Source: Nocardia suismassiliense (GTDB lineage Bacteria; Actinomycetota; Actinomycetes; Mycobacteriales; Mycobacteriaceae). Taken from it: DNA of 64,000 bases. The notes below the pieces were generated by a model. That model did no database searches and had not been told where the DNA came from. It was given only the letters and a program-made list of their open reading frames with translations. The translations under genes and the position numbers were made by a program. This document shows, piece after piece, positions 9,357-17,352 of the stretch (position 1 is the first letter of the stretch; the number at the start of each line of letters is the position of its first letter). The stretch is from contig NZ_LT985361.1 in the NCBI RefSeq assembly GCF_900269665.1, forward strand, positions 2,703,320-2,767,319. The letters run 5' to 3'.

Positions 9357-10508
9357 TCAGGCTGTGCGTTTGGTCGCCGCCAGAGCCATGGCGCGCAACC
9401 GCTCCTTCGCGGCCGGTGTCGCCGTGCTGGTTTCGATGGCGGCCAGTCCGGCGTCGGTGAGCTCGGTGATCCGGCGCTCCACCTCGTCCACGGCACCGAG
9501 GTCGGTGATGACGGCGCGTAGCCGTGCCACCTCCTCGGGCCCCAGATCGGTGCCGATGCTGGTGCGCAGCAGCTTCGCCGCGGCGGGGTCGGCCTCGTCG
9601 GCCCTGGCCAGCGCCTCGGCCAGCAGCACGGTGCGCTTACCTTCGCGCAGGTCGTCCCCGGACGGTTTGCCGGTGACGGCGGGATCGCCGAACACCCCGA
9701 GCAGGTCGTCCCGCAGCTGGAAGGCGATGCCGATGTCGGTGCCGAACGTGCGGTAGGCCTCGACCAGCCCTTGGTCGGCGTCGGCGATGGCCGCGCCGAG
9801 GTGCAGCGGGCGTTCGACGGTGTAGGCGGCGGTCTTGTACCGGTTGATCCGCAGCGCGGCCTCGACCGATTCGTCGGCGCCCGCCTCACCGTGGATATCG
9901 AGGAGCTGCCCGCCGAGCACCTCGGTGCGCATGCCCGCCCACACCGGCGCGAACCGGGCGATCGCCGCCGGGTCGAGCCCGGAGGCGTGCACCATGTCGT
10001 CGGCCCAGGCCAGCGCCAGGTCACCGACCAGGATCGCGACGCTGGCGCCGAAGTGCGCGGAGTCGCCCGCCCAGGCGCGGTCGCGGTGGCGCTGCTCGAA
10101 GTCGACGTGCACCGTCGGGAAACGGCGGCGGGGGCGCGAGGAGTCGATGATGTCGTCGTGGATCAGCGCGCAGGCCTGCACGAGTTCCAGCGCCGAGCAC
10201 GCGGTCAGCACCGCGTCCGCCTCCGGTCCGCCGGCGTCGCCGCCCGCGCCGAGCCAGCCGGTCCAGGCGAACGCGGGCCGGGTGCGCTTGCCGCCGCGCA
10301 GCACGAACAGCTCCAGCGCGTCCGCGGCCTCCACGAAGACCGGGCCCAGCTGCTCGACCAGCTCGCGCCGGGTGGCGAAGAACCTGGTCAGCGCGTCTTC
10401 CACGGCGGCGACGAAGGCCGGCGTACCCGGCTGGGGTGCGACGAGCTCCGCCGCGGAGGTGCGGTGAGGCGTCTGGGTACCGGATCCGGCGGACAGGGGA
10501 GCCTCCAA
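9357..10508 (-). CDS. idsA2: Polyprenyl/geranylgeranyl diphosphate synthase, IdsA2-type (crtE function)
   Basis: A trans-isoprenyl diphosphate synthase that likely supplies GGPP to crtB. The first Asp-rich motif is LIHDDIIDSS and the second is QLRDDLLGVFGDPAVTGKPSGDD; GGKRTRP binds diphosphate. The C-terminal half closely follows M. tuberculosis IdsA2 (Rv2173). It is the first gene of the carotenoid/mptA operon and is divergent from metF. The start is uncertain. TTG at 10508 gives 383 residues, and a GTG at 10403 would match the mycobacterial N-terminus more closely. No ATG with a ribosome-binding site precedes the conserved region, and the frame stays open into metF. Confidence 0.9.
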   Translation of the reverse strand: MEAPLSAGSGTQTPHRTSAAELVAPQPGTPAFVAAVEDALTRFFATRRELVEQLGPVFVEAADALELFVLRGGKRTRPAFAWTGWLGAGGDAGGPEADAVLTACSALELVQACALIHDDIIDSSRPRRRFPTVHVDFEQRHRDRAWAGDSAHFGASVAILVGDLALAWADDMVHASGLDPAAIARFAPVWAGMRTEVLGGQLLDIHGEAGADESVEAALRINRYKTAAYTVERPLHLGAAIADADQGLVEAYRTFGTDIGIAFQLRDDLLGVFGDPAVTGKPSGDDLREGKRTVLLAEALARADEADPAAAKLLRTSIGTDLGPEEVARLRAVITDLGAVDEVERRITELTDAGLAAIETSTATPAAKERLRAMALAATKRTA

Positions 10509-10627
10509 GGTCGTGCGGTCGTGGACGCGTGGTGCCCGGGCACGGCCTGTCGCGTCCCGGTGCGGTCTGGTCCGAAGAATACGCGTACTCGTCGGTACGA
10601 CCCGTGAGGGCCACCGGCGGTCACCAC

Positions 10628-10633
10628 TACACT
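10628..10633 (+). promoter_or_regulatory. -10 element (TACACT) for leaderless metF mRNA
   Basis: TACACT lies exactly 6 nt before the GTG start of metF at 10640, and no ribosome-binding site is present. This matches the geometry of leaderless transcripts. Confidence 0.55.
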
Positions 10634-10639
10634 GAATCA

Positions 10640-11641
10640 GTGACTTTCGACAATGCGCGGGGACGCTCGACCCCAGGCCGTCCGCCCCGGACGCACCCGA
10701 ACGTCTCTGGAACACCGTCGGTTGTACAGAGTCTGCGGGCCCACTCCGGTGCGGCGGTGCCGTTCTCGGTCGAGTTCAATCCGCCCCGTGATGCGGCCGC
10801 GGAGGCTCGGCTGTGGCGTGCGGGACGCCAGTTCGAGCGGATGCATCCCGCGTTCGTCTCGATGACCTACGGCGCGGGCGGATCCACCCGCGACCGCACG
10901 GTGCGGGTCACCGGCGAGCTGGCCCAGGAGACCACCCTGCTGCCGGTGGCGCACCTGACCGCCGTCGAGCACAGCCTCGGTGAGCTGCGCTCGCTGGTCG
11001 GCTCCTACGCCGATTCGGGCATCCGCAACATCCTGGTGCTGCGCGGCGACCCGCCCGGCGACCCGCTCGGCGAGTGGCAGCAGCACCCCGAGGGCGTCGC
11101 CTACGCCGAGGAACTGGTGCGCATCGTGCGCGACCTCGGCGACTTCCACGTCGGCGTCGCCTCGTTCCCGCAGGGCCACCATCGCTCGCCGGACCTGGAC
11201 TCCGACACCGCCTTCCTGGCCGCGAAACTGCGTGCGGGAGCGGAGTATTCGATCACCCAGATGTTCTTCGACGTCGAGCACTATCTGCGGCTGCGCGACC
11301 GGATCGCGAAGTTCGACCCGATCGAGGGCGCCAAGCCGATCATCCCCGAGCTGATGCCGATCACCTCGCTGCGCACGGTGGCGCGGGCCGAGGAGCTCTG
11401 CGGCCGTGCGCTGCCCGCCGCAGTCCTCGACCGGCTGAACAAGGCCGCAGGTGACGCACCCGACGACAACCAGGCCGCGGTGCGTGAGGTCGGCATCGAG
11501 ATCGCCACCGAGATGGCGCAGCGGCTTATCGATGAAGGCGCGCCCTGCCTGCACTTCATCACCCTGAACTTCGCCAAGGCGACCACCGAGGTGCTCACCA
11601 ACCTCGGCTATGGCGTGACTGCCGCCCCTATCAGCGCCTGA
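10640..11641 (+). CDS. metF: 5,10-methylenetetrahydrofolate reductase
   Basis: This flavoenzyme reduces methylene-THF to methyl-THF, the methyl donor for methionine synthesis. The 333-residue protein carries the TIM-barrel signatures FSVEFNPPRD (catalytic Glu), FVSMTYGAGGSTRDRT, NILVLRGDPPG, GVASFPQGHHRS, AGAEYSITQMFFDVEHY and a C-terminal GAPCLHFITLNFAKAT. It corresponds to M. tuberculosis Rv2172c and keeps its divergent arrangement with idsA2. Its first 35 residues (rich in Arg, Pro and Gly) are not conserved in the family as I know it. The neighbouring SAM-responsive operon also concerns sulfur and methionine metabolism, but metF lies on the opposite strand with its own promoter. Confidence 0.95.
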   Translation: MTFDNARGRSTPGRPPRTHPNVSGTPSVVQSLRAHSGAAVPFSVEFNPPRDAAAEARLWRAGRQFERMHPAFVSMTYGAGGSTRDRTVRVTGELAQETTLLPVAHLTAVEHSLGELRSLVGSYADSGIRNILVLRGDPPGDPLGEWQQHPEGVAYAEELVRIVRDLGDFHVGVASFPQGHHRSPDLDSDTAFLAAKLRAGAEYSITQMFFDVEHYLRLRDRIAKFDPIEGAKPIIPELMPITSLRTVARAEELCGRALPAAVLDRLNKAAGDAPDDNQAAVREVGIEIATEMAQRLIDEGAPCLHFITLNFAKATTEVLTNLGYGVTAAPISA

Positions 11642-11644
11642 CCG

Positions 11645-11708
11645 CCTTCCGATTTCCCGCACGGCAGATCGCATGCGATTCGGTATGCGGGAAATCGGAA
11701 GGTGTGCG
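11645..11708. repeat. Dispersed hairpin repeat, copy A, between convergent genes
   Basis: A perfect 17-bp stem (11645-11661 with 11686-11702) encloses a 24-nt loop containing the self-complementary ATCGCATGCGAT followed by TCGGT. The element begins a few bases after the metF stop and ends at the stop codon of the convergent hydrolase gene. Two relatives occur at 32407-32476 and 62691-62760 with the same loop but different stems. Transcription termination on both strands is a reasonable role. Confidence 0.8.
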
Positions 11709-13736
11709 TTACCAGCCGGGGCTACCGGCCAGAGGGACGTTGACATAGCTGGGTGCCGACGGATCCAGTTGCAGATGCTGGGGTTTGAGCTCGGTGGCGT
11801 CCAGCATCGGGCGGATGGGCAGGCCCTTCGGGTAGTTGCCCGCGAAGATGTCGATCCGAAGCCGGTGTCCCGGTTGCAGAATCGCGTCGGTGGGGGCGAG
11901 GCCGAGGTCGAGCTGGGTGGGTTGTCCGGGGACCATGGGCTGCCGGGCGGCCAGCGACAGCACCGGGAACGGATCGGTGTATGCCCCGTCGGGTGAGCGG
12001 CGGCTCTTGCCGTCGTCGATGGCGCGCATCGAGGACAGCAGCTGGCCGGTTGTCAGCGTGACCGAACGGCCGTCGGGGGCAACATCGTTCAGCGTCGCGG
12101 TCCAGTAGCCGTCGGTGGCGTCGTGCACCGTATTGAGGTGCACCGCGATCGGTCCGGAGATCGTGGTCGGCTCGGCCACCGGCGGGCTGGTGAAGGTGAG
12201 CCCGCTGATCTCCTGCACCCTGGCGTCTTTGCCGCAGCCGGCGAAGACGAGGATGCCCGCGGTGCCCTGCACCGCGTCGGTCGAGCACAGACTGGCCAGG
12301 CCGGGCGCGACGGTGAGGCGAGTTGTCTCGGAAGCCGGTGCCGCCGTGAGAGTTCCGTCGTGCGCGCTGATGGCCGAGGTACCGCTCGGTGCCGCGGACA
12401 GGTACAGCCGCCGGTGGTCGGCCTCGGCGCGCGGGAACTGCTCGGCGCTGGTCCAGCCCGCGCCCTGCTGCCACAGCGTCACCGGCCCGTACCCGTCGAT
12501 ACCGTTGTCGATTCCCTTGAGCCACTTGTCGAACCAGGCGCGCTGCAACACATCGATCCGCGGCGGTTCGCCGTGGCGGCCGCGCATATCGAAGCCGGTG
12601 TTCACGTGGTAGCTGTTGCCCATGATCAGCTGCTTCTGACCGGGCGGCAGCGGAATCTCTTGGTAGATCCGGGGTTCGCCGTTGGCGAAGTTGTCGTGCC
12701 AGCCGCCGATCACCATCGTCGGCACGGTGATGCGTTCGGGATGCCCGAGCCACGCCTGGCGGATCGGGCTGTCCGGGTCCAGGACTCGCTGTAGTTGCGG
12801 CTGGACGGCGTCGAACGAGTCGGTGCTCATCGTCTGGATTGCGACGTCCAGGAACGACATCGGGCTGGCCAGCCGGTCGGTCAGCCATTGCATGTCGAAC
12901 TTGCCCTGCACCAGCGACATCAGGTCGGGCAGGAATTTGGCCACGTTCACCGCGAGCAGGTAGGGCAGCAGGATGCCGATGGCCGCGCCGCCCGGGGCGA
13001 TCATGTCGCGCACCAGATCGTTGCCCGGCACCACCGGGACGATGGCTTTCAGTGCGGGCGGCTGCTTTTCGGCGGCCTGCACCTGGTTGATCCCGGAGTA
13101 GGAGGCGCCGGTCATCCCGATGTTGCCGTCCGACCACGGCTGCGCCGCCGCCCACGCGATCACCTCGGGGGTGTCCTGCTGGTCCTTCGGCCCCCACGGC
13201 TCCCAGATCCCTTGCGAGAACCCGGTTCCACGCACATCGACGACGACCTGGGTGTAGCCGCTGCGAATCAGGTTGGGGTCCACCGCGAACGCCCGCCCGA
13301 ACCCACCGCCGGCCACCCGCGTCGCGTCCGTCAGCGCCTCCAACGGCGTCCCCGGCAGCTCGAAGTCCCGCAGGAACCCGACTATCGCGTCGGACAACAT
13401 CGGAACGGACAGCGCCGTCTGCGCGACCATCGACAACAACTTGGTGTAGGGCGTCAGATTGACGATCGTCGGCAGCGGCGTCGCGATCGGCCCGTTCGCA
13501 TCCGCCGGGCGATACACATTCCCCTTCAGCACGGTGCCGTCGCTCATGGTGATCGGCACATCCCAGTCGATATGCATCCCGGGATATTGCTGCGGACCAT
13601 CGTGCACCGCCGTCCACGCCGCGGCACCCTCGGGCGCGGCCGGAGCGCCGGGCGCCACCAGCACCTGCGAAACCCCGAGCAGCGCAAGCAGTCCGACGAA
13701 AACCCTGGTCCATCGGCGGGCTGGAGCAATCCTCAT
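11709..13736 (-). CDS. Secreted CocE/NonD (peptidase S15-like) alpha/beta hydrolase
   Basis: The 675-residue protein has a classical signal peptide (RRWTRVFVGLLALLGVSQVLVAPGAPA, cleavage after APA likely). The S15-type hydrolase domain has the start DWDVPITMSDGTVLKGNVYRPA, the oxyanion-region Tyr in NLTPYTK, the nucleophile elbow GMTGASYSG and the His-bearing segment of the fold near NSYHVNTG. A C-terminal jelly-roll X-Pro dipeptidyl-peptidase domain follows (QPGHRLRIDIFAGNYP). Members cleave esters or acyl-amino-acid bonds; the substrate cannot be inferred. ATG 13736 has a strong ribosome-binding site (GGAGAGGGAG). It is a single gene, separated by about 300 bp from the operon upstream. A small inverted repeat (13767-13784) may be its operator. 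Confidence 0.88.
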   Translation of the reverse strand: MRIAPARRWTRVFVGLLALLGVSQVLVAPGAPAAPEGAAAWTAVHDGPQQYPGMHIDWDVPITMSDGTVLKGNVYRPADANGPIATPLPTIVNLTPYTKLLSMVAQTALSVPMLSDAIVGFLRDFELPGTPLEALTDATRVAGGGFGRAFAVDPNLIRSGYTQVVVDVRGTGFSQGIWEPWGPKDQQDTPEVIAWAAAQPWSDGNIGMTGASYSGINQVQAAEKQPPALKAIVPVVPGNDLVRDMIAPGGAAIGILLPYLLAVNVAKFLPDLMSLVQGKFDMQWLTDRLASPMSFLDVAIQTMSTDSFDAVQPQLQRVLDPDSPIRQAWLGHPERITVPTMVIGGWHDNFANGEPRIYQEIPLPPGQKQLIMGNSYHVNTGFDMRGRHGEPPRIDVLQRAWFDKWLKGIDNGIDGYGPVTLWQQGAGWTSAEQFPRAEADHRRLYLSAAPSGTSAISAHDGTLTAAPASETTRLTVAPGLASLCSTDAVQGTAGILVFAGCGKDARVQEISGLTFTSPPVAEPTTISGPIAVHLNTVHDATDGYWTATLNDVAPDGRSVTLTTGQLLSSMRAIDDGKSRRSPDGAYTDPFPVLSLAARQPMVPGQPTQLDLGLAPTDAILQPGHRLRIDIFAGNYPKGLPIRPMLDATELKPQHLQLDPSAPSYVNVPLAGSPGW

Positions 13737-13766
13737 TGATATCTCCCTCTCCTGATCGGCAGAAGA

Positions 13767-13784
13767 ATACATGCACGCCTGTAT
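13767..13784. promoter_or_regulatory. Putative operator (ATACA-N8-TGTAT) upstream of the hydrolase gene
   Basis: An inverted repeat ATACA/TGTAT separated by 8 nt lies about 30 bp before the ATG at 13736, in an AT-richer patch where the promoter should be. TetR-family regulators bind such sites, but no regulator gene is adjacent. The remainder of 13785-13934 shows nothing else recognisable. Confidence 0.35.
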
Positions 13785-13934
13785 GTTTCTGGCGGATCGA
13801 GAGAAGTATGTCCAAATGACGAACAACGCCGCCTCGACCTGGTCAATCGCCCGAAGATCCCAGCCTGGCCGCCATCCCGCTACCCGGTAGCGCGCGGTGA
13901 AACCCTGGCTCCCCATTGATCGCGAGTCGGCATA

Positions 13935-13964
13935 ACGAATCGGCTGCCAGCGCAGCCGATTCGT
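13935..13964 (-). terminator. Hairpin downstream of the 14-gene operon
   Basis: ACGAATCGGCTG (13935-13946) pairs perfectly with 13953-13964 around a 6-nt loop. It is 66 bp past the stop of the last operon gene (14031) and before the next minus-strand promoter, so it probably terminates the long SAM-controlled transcript. Confidence 0.65.
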
Positions 13965-14030
13965 CCCGAACAAATTCGCCCCGTGTACACGGAGTTCGTG
14001 CGCACGGGGCGCAGAGGTGCGGGACGGGGA

Positions 14031-15182
14031 TCAGGCGGCGCGGGCCGCGCGGATTCCCCAGGCGTCGGCGAGCAGCCGGTGCGACTCCAATCGGTCTTCG
14101 TGGTGGTGGGTGATGCTGGTGACGAGGAGTTCGTCGGCGCCGGTGACGCGCTGTAGTGCGTCGAGCCGCTCCACGACGGTGCTGGGCGTGCCGACGAATT
14201 GGGTGGCGAGGCGGTCGGCGACCAAGCGGTGCTGCTCGGGGGTCAGCGGGGTGGCGGTGGCCGGGTCGAGGTAGTCGGCGGCGCCCGCGCCGCTGCGGAT
14301 GCTGTGCACCCAGTGGCCGTAGGTGGCGGCGTGGTGTCGCGCGGTGGCGTCGTCCGCGGCGACGACGACATCCGCCGAGACCACCACGTACGGCTCGGCC
14401 AGCAGCGCGGACGGCCGGAAGGCCGCGCGGTAGGCGTCGACTCCGTCCAGGGCGGTGCCCGGCGACACGTGGTACGCCGCCGCGAACGGCAATCCGAGCT
14501 GTCCGGCGAGCTCCGCGCTCTCGCCGCCCGAGCTGCCGAACAACCACAGCTCGACCTGCGCGCCCTCACCCGGAACAGCATGCAGCGCAACGCCGTTCTT
14601 GCTGACGAAGTGGCCGCCGAGCAGTGCCCGTACCTCGTCGACCTGCTCGGCGAATTCGAGCGCTTGCGCACCTTCCTGCTGCAACGCGGCGGCCGAGGCG
14701 AGGAATTTCGTCCGGTCGGCGACCCGGCCGGGATCGAACGGCGGCGGAACCACCACGCCGTCCCGGATCTGGGTCCGTCCGGTCGCGGTGTCCACTTTGG
14801 GATGCCCGCCCTTCGGGTGCGCCGGTTCCGCACCGTACTGGCTGCGCCGGTGACCGGACCGCCCGAGCCCGAGGTCGAGCCGGCCCGGGTACAGCGCGTC
14901 GATGGTGCCGAAGGCTTCCACGATCGATGCCGAGGTGTGGTGGCCGACCTGAACGGCCGCCGACCCCACCCGAATGCGCGAGGTGGCCGCCGCGACCAGA
15001 CCGATCAGGGTGATCGAGGCGGAGCTGGCCACCGACACGAAGTGGTGTTCGGCCAGCCAATACCGGTGGTAACCCCACTGTTCCGCGTGCTGCGCGAGGT
15101 CGACGGTGTTGCGCAGCGCCTGCTGCGCGGTCGACCCGGCGCTGATCGGGGACAGATCGAGGATCGATAGCGGGACGCTCAT
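14031..15182 (-). CDS. LLM-class flavin-dependent oxidoreductase, MsnO8-type (operon gene 14)
   Basis: A 383-residue single-domain bacterial-luciferase-like protein beginning SVPLSILDLSPISAGSTAQQALRNTVDLAQHAEQWGYHRYWLAEHH. That beginning, with VGSAAVQVGHHTSASIVEAFGTIDALYPGRLDLGLGR and the C-terminal FVGTPSTVVERLDAL, is typical of the MsnO8 branch of FMNH2-dependent monooxygenases. It is the last gene of the SAM-riboswitch operon; its ATG overlaps the DUF1684 stop by 4 nt. It is one of four different LLM enzymes in this operon. No FMN reductase is encoded nearby, so reduced flavin must come from elsewhere. The substrate is unknown; an organosulfur compound is inferred from the operon. Confidence 0.88.
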   Translation of the reverse strand: MSVPLSILDLSPISAGSTAQQALRNTVDLAQHAEQWGYHRYWLAEHHFVSVASSASITLIGLVAAATSRIRVGSAAVQVGHHTSASIVEAFGTIDALYPGRLDLGLGRSGHRRSQYGAEPAHPKGGHPKVDTATGRTQIRDGVVVPPPFDPGRVADRTKFLASAAALQQEGAQALEFAEQVDEVRALLGGHFVSKNGVALHAVPGEGAQVELWLFGSSGGESAELAGQLGLPFAAAYHVSPGTALDGVDAYRAAFRPSALLAEPYVVVSADVVVAADDATARHHAATYGHWVHSIRSGAGAADYLDPATATPLTPEQHRLVADRLATQFVGTPSTVVERLDALQRVTGADELLVTSITHHHEDRLESHRLLADAWGIRAARAA

Positions 15183-15985
15183 GAAGTCCGCCCCAACCGC
15201 GGATCCTGCTCGCCCGCCTCGATCGCGACGCGCAGCCGGTTCTCGGCAGGCGCGACCGGGCAGGTCGCGAAATCGGTGAAGGCGCAGGGCAAATTGGCCG
15301 CCCGGTTGAAATCGAGGCGCACCGTGCCGTCCGCCTCCGGAGCGCCGATCGCGAGCGAGCGGGCCGCGGGATAGGTGGTGATGCCGCTGGTCGCGTCGGT
15401 GAACAGCAGCCGGAGGTCGGTCGGGTCGCCGAACGCGACGACCCGCTCGGTGGCCTCGCCGAGGGTGAACTCGATGGTGCCTGCGGCGGCATGGTGGTGT
15501 TCCAAGCCGTCGACCACGGCGCCGGTGGTCACCGTGCGCTGCTCGTCGAACGGCGTGAACCGGCCGGTCACCACCCAGCGCGGATCCGGTGCGTAACTGG
15601 GGATTCCATCGAAACTCGCCAACGTCGATGCCGCGGGGTCGTGCACTCGGACGGCATACAGACCGCTCCGGCGGATCACCTCGAGCACCCGGCGCTCGTG
15701 CCGCACACTGAGACCCGGCGCGCCCTCTTCGGGCTTGATGATCCGCACGCCCGCGATGCCGACACCGTCGACCTCCAGGCGGTCGGCGGGCTGCGCGGTG
15801 ATGAACACCTTGTTATCGGTGACCCACCAGGTGCCCGGCACGTCCGGCAGCCGCTCGGGTTGGTCGGTGAGCCAATGCAATCCGGTCAGGCTGAGGAAGC
15901 CGAGCGGGTCGCGCAGCTGCGCCACCCTGGTGTGCTGCCAGTCTGCCCACTCGGTGGCGAAATCGGTGCTGATGCTGGTCGTCAT
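15179..15985 (-). CDS. DUF1684 domain protein (operon gene 13)
   Basis: A 268-residue soluble protein with the family's recognisable order: WADWQHTRVAQLRDPLGFLSLTGLHWL, RSGLYAVRVHDP, YAPDPRWVVTGRF, the middle LRLLFTDATSGITTYPAARSL and the C-terminal DFNRAANLPCAFTDFATCPVAPAENRLRVAIEAGE. The terminal segment contains conserved Asn, Pro, Cys and Phe residues that suggest an active or metal site. The function of DUF1684 is unknown to me. It sits between two LLM monooxygenase genes with 4-nt overlaps on both sides, so a role in handling the oxidised intermediate is possible but only inferred. Confidence 0.85.
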   Translation of the reverse strand: MTTSISTDFATEWADWQHTRVAQLRDPLGFLSLTGLHWLTDQPERLPDVPGTWWVTDNKVFITAQPADRLEVDGVGIAGVRIIKPEEGAPGLSVRHERRVLEVIRRSGLYAVRVHDPAASTLASFDGIPSYAPDPRWVVTGRFTPFDEQRTVTTGAVVDGLEHHHAAAGTIEFTLGEATERVVAFGDPTDLRLLFTDATSGITTYPAARSLAIGAPEADGTVRLDFNRAANLPCAFTDFATCPVAPAENRLRVAIEAGEQDPRLGRTS

Positions 15986-17352
15986 GACGCTCGTGCTCCT
16001 TCGTGGACGGTGCTGTGGCGGTGCGGATGGCGCAGCCCGAGATGCTCGCGCAGGGTCGTGCCGGTGTATTCGGTGCGGAAACTGCCGCGCTCCTGCAGTT
16101 CCGGGACGACCCCGTCGACGAATTCGTCGAGCCCGCCCGGTGTGAGGTGCGGTACGAGGATGAATCCGTCGCTGGCGTCGCCCTGGACGTAGGTATCGAT
16201 CTGTTCGGCGACCGCCGCGGGCGTGCCGACGAACTGCTGGCGCGCGGTGACCTCGATGATCAGCTCACGGATGCTGAGGTTCTCGGCCTCGGCCCTGGCC
16301 CGCCAGTCTGCCGCGACCGCGCGCGGGTCCTTGGCATGGCGCACCCGGCCGCGGGTGATGTCGACGTTGTCGGTGGGCTCCACGTCGGGCAGCGGCCCAT
16401 CCGGATCGTAGCCGGAAAGCTCACGGCCCCAGACCTGTTCGAGGAAGGCGATGGCGGTCTGCGGCCCGACCTGTTGAAGGCGGATATGGCGGGCCCGCTC
16501 CTCGGCGTCCTGCGCGCTGTCGCCCAGCACGAAGGTGGCCGCGGGCAGGATCTTCAGTTCGTCCGGTGTCCGGCCGTATTTCGCCAATCGGCCTTTGACG
16601 TCGGCGTAGAAGCGTTGTCCCGCTTCGAGCGTGCCGTGCCCGGTGAAGATCGCGTCGGCGGCGGACGCCCCGAACTCCCGGCCGTCGTCGGAATCGCCCG
16701 CCTGCAACAACACCGGGTGCCCCTGCGGGCTCGGCGGCAGCACGAACCGCCCGGCGATGTCGAATTGCGCACCGCGGTGCCGGGTTTCGGGAACCTCGCG
16801 GGCGAACACCCCCGCGGCCCGATCGATCACCAGGGTGTCGGCGGCCCAGCTATCCCACAGCTCGCGGGTCACCTCGACCACCTCGGCGGCGCGCTGGTAA
16901 CGCTGACCGTGTTCGAGATAGCCACCGCGGCGGAAGTTTTCGCCGGTGAACGCGTCGGAGGAGGTGACGACGTTCCAGGCGGCGCGGCCGCCGGACAGAT
17001 GGTCCAGCGAGGCGAACTGCTTGGCCAGCTCGAACGGTTCGTTGTAGGTGCTGTTGATGGTGCCCGCGAGGCCTAGTTTGTCGGTCACCCCGGCCAGCGC
17101 GTTGAGCACCGTGAAGGTGTCCGGCCTGCCCACCACGTCGAGATCGTGGATGCGCCCGCGGTGTTCGCGCAGCCGAAGACCCTCGGCCAGGAAGAAGAAG
17201 TCGAACAGGCCGCGTTCGGCGGTCTTCGCCAGGTGCACGAACGACTCGAACTCGACCTGACTGGCCGACGCCGGGTCGGCCCAGACCGTGGTGTTGTTGA
17301 CGCCGGGGAAATGGGCGGCGAGATGGATCTGCTTGCGTGGTTTGCCGGTCAC
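15982..17352 (-). CDS. NtaA/SnaA/DszA-family flavin monooxygenase (operon gene 12)
   Basis: The 456-residue protein shows the hallmark blocks of the NtaA/DszA/YxeK branch of LLM monooxygenases: QIHLAAHFPGVNNTTVW, FFLAEGLRLREH, NSTYNEPFELAKQFASLDHLSGGRAAWNVVTS, EHGQRYQRAAEVVEV and HPVLLQAGDSDDGREFGA. Known members oxidise nitrilotriacetate, dibenzothiophene sulfone, dimethyl sulfide or N-acetyl-S-(2-succino)cysteine with FMNH2 and oxygen. GTG at 17352 has a good ribosome-binding site (AGGAAGG) and overlaps the preceding stop by 4 nt; the longer open frame upstream is a shadow inside the neighbour. In this setting an S-substituted, possibly N-acetylated cysteine is a plausible substrate, though not shown. 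Confidence 0.9.
   Translation of the reverse strand: MTGKPRKQIHLAAHFPGVNNTTVWADPASASQVEFESFVHLAKTAERGLFDFFFLAEGLRLREHRGRIHDLDVVGRPDTFTVLNALAGVTDKLGLAGTINSTYNEPFELAKQFASLDHLSGGRAAWNVVTSSDAFTGENFRRGGYLEHGQRYQRAAEVVEVTRELWDSWAADTLVIDRAAGVFAREVPETRHRGAQFDIAGRFVLPPSPQGHPVLLQAGDSDDGREFGASAADAIFTGHGTLEAGQRFYADVKGRLAKYGRTPDELKILPAATFVLGDSAQDAEERARHIRLQQVGPQTAIAFLEQVWGRELSGYDPDGPLPDVEPTDNVDITRGRVRHAKDPRAVAADWRARAEAENLSIRELIIEVTARQQFVGTPAAVAEQIDTYVQGDASDGFILVPHLTPGGLDEFVDGVVPELQERGSFRTEYTGTTLREHLGLRHPHRHSTVHEGARAS

Noticed and set aside
7496..10024. An 842-residue frame that would join part of idsA2 to crtI
   Set aside because: The first 250 residues read the idsA2 region in a wrong frame; the strong ribosome-binding site at 9274 marks the true crtI start.
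12795..13739. Open frame opposite the CocE-type hydrolase
   Set aside because: No ribosome-binding site, Arg/Gln/His-rich composition and antisense to a gene with a signal peptide and catalytic motifs.
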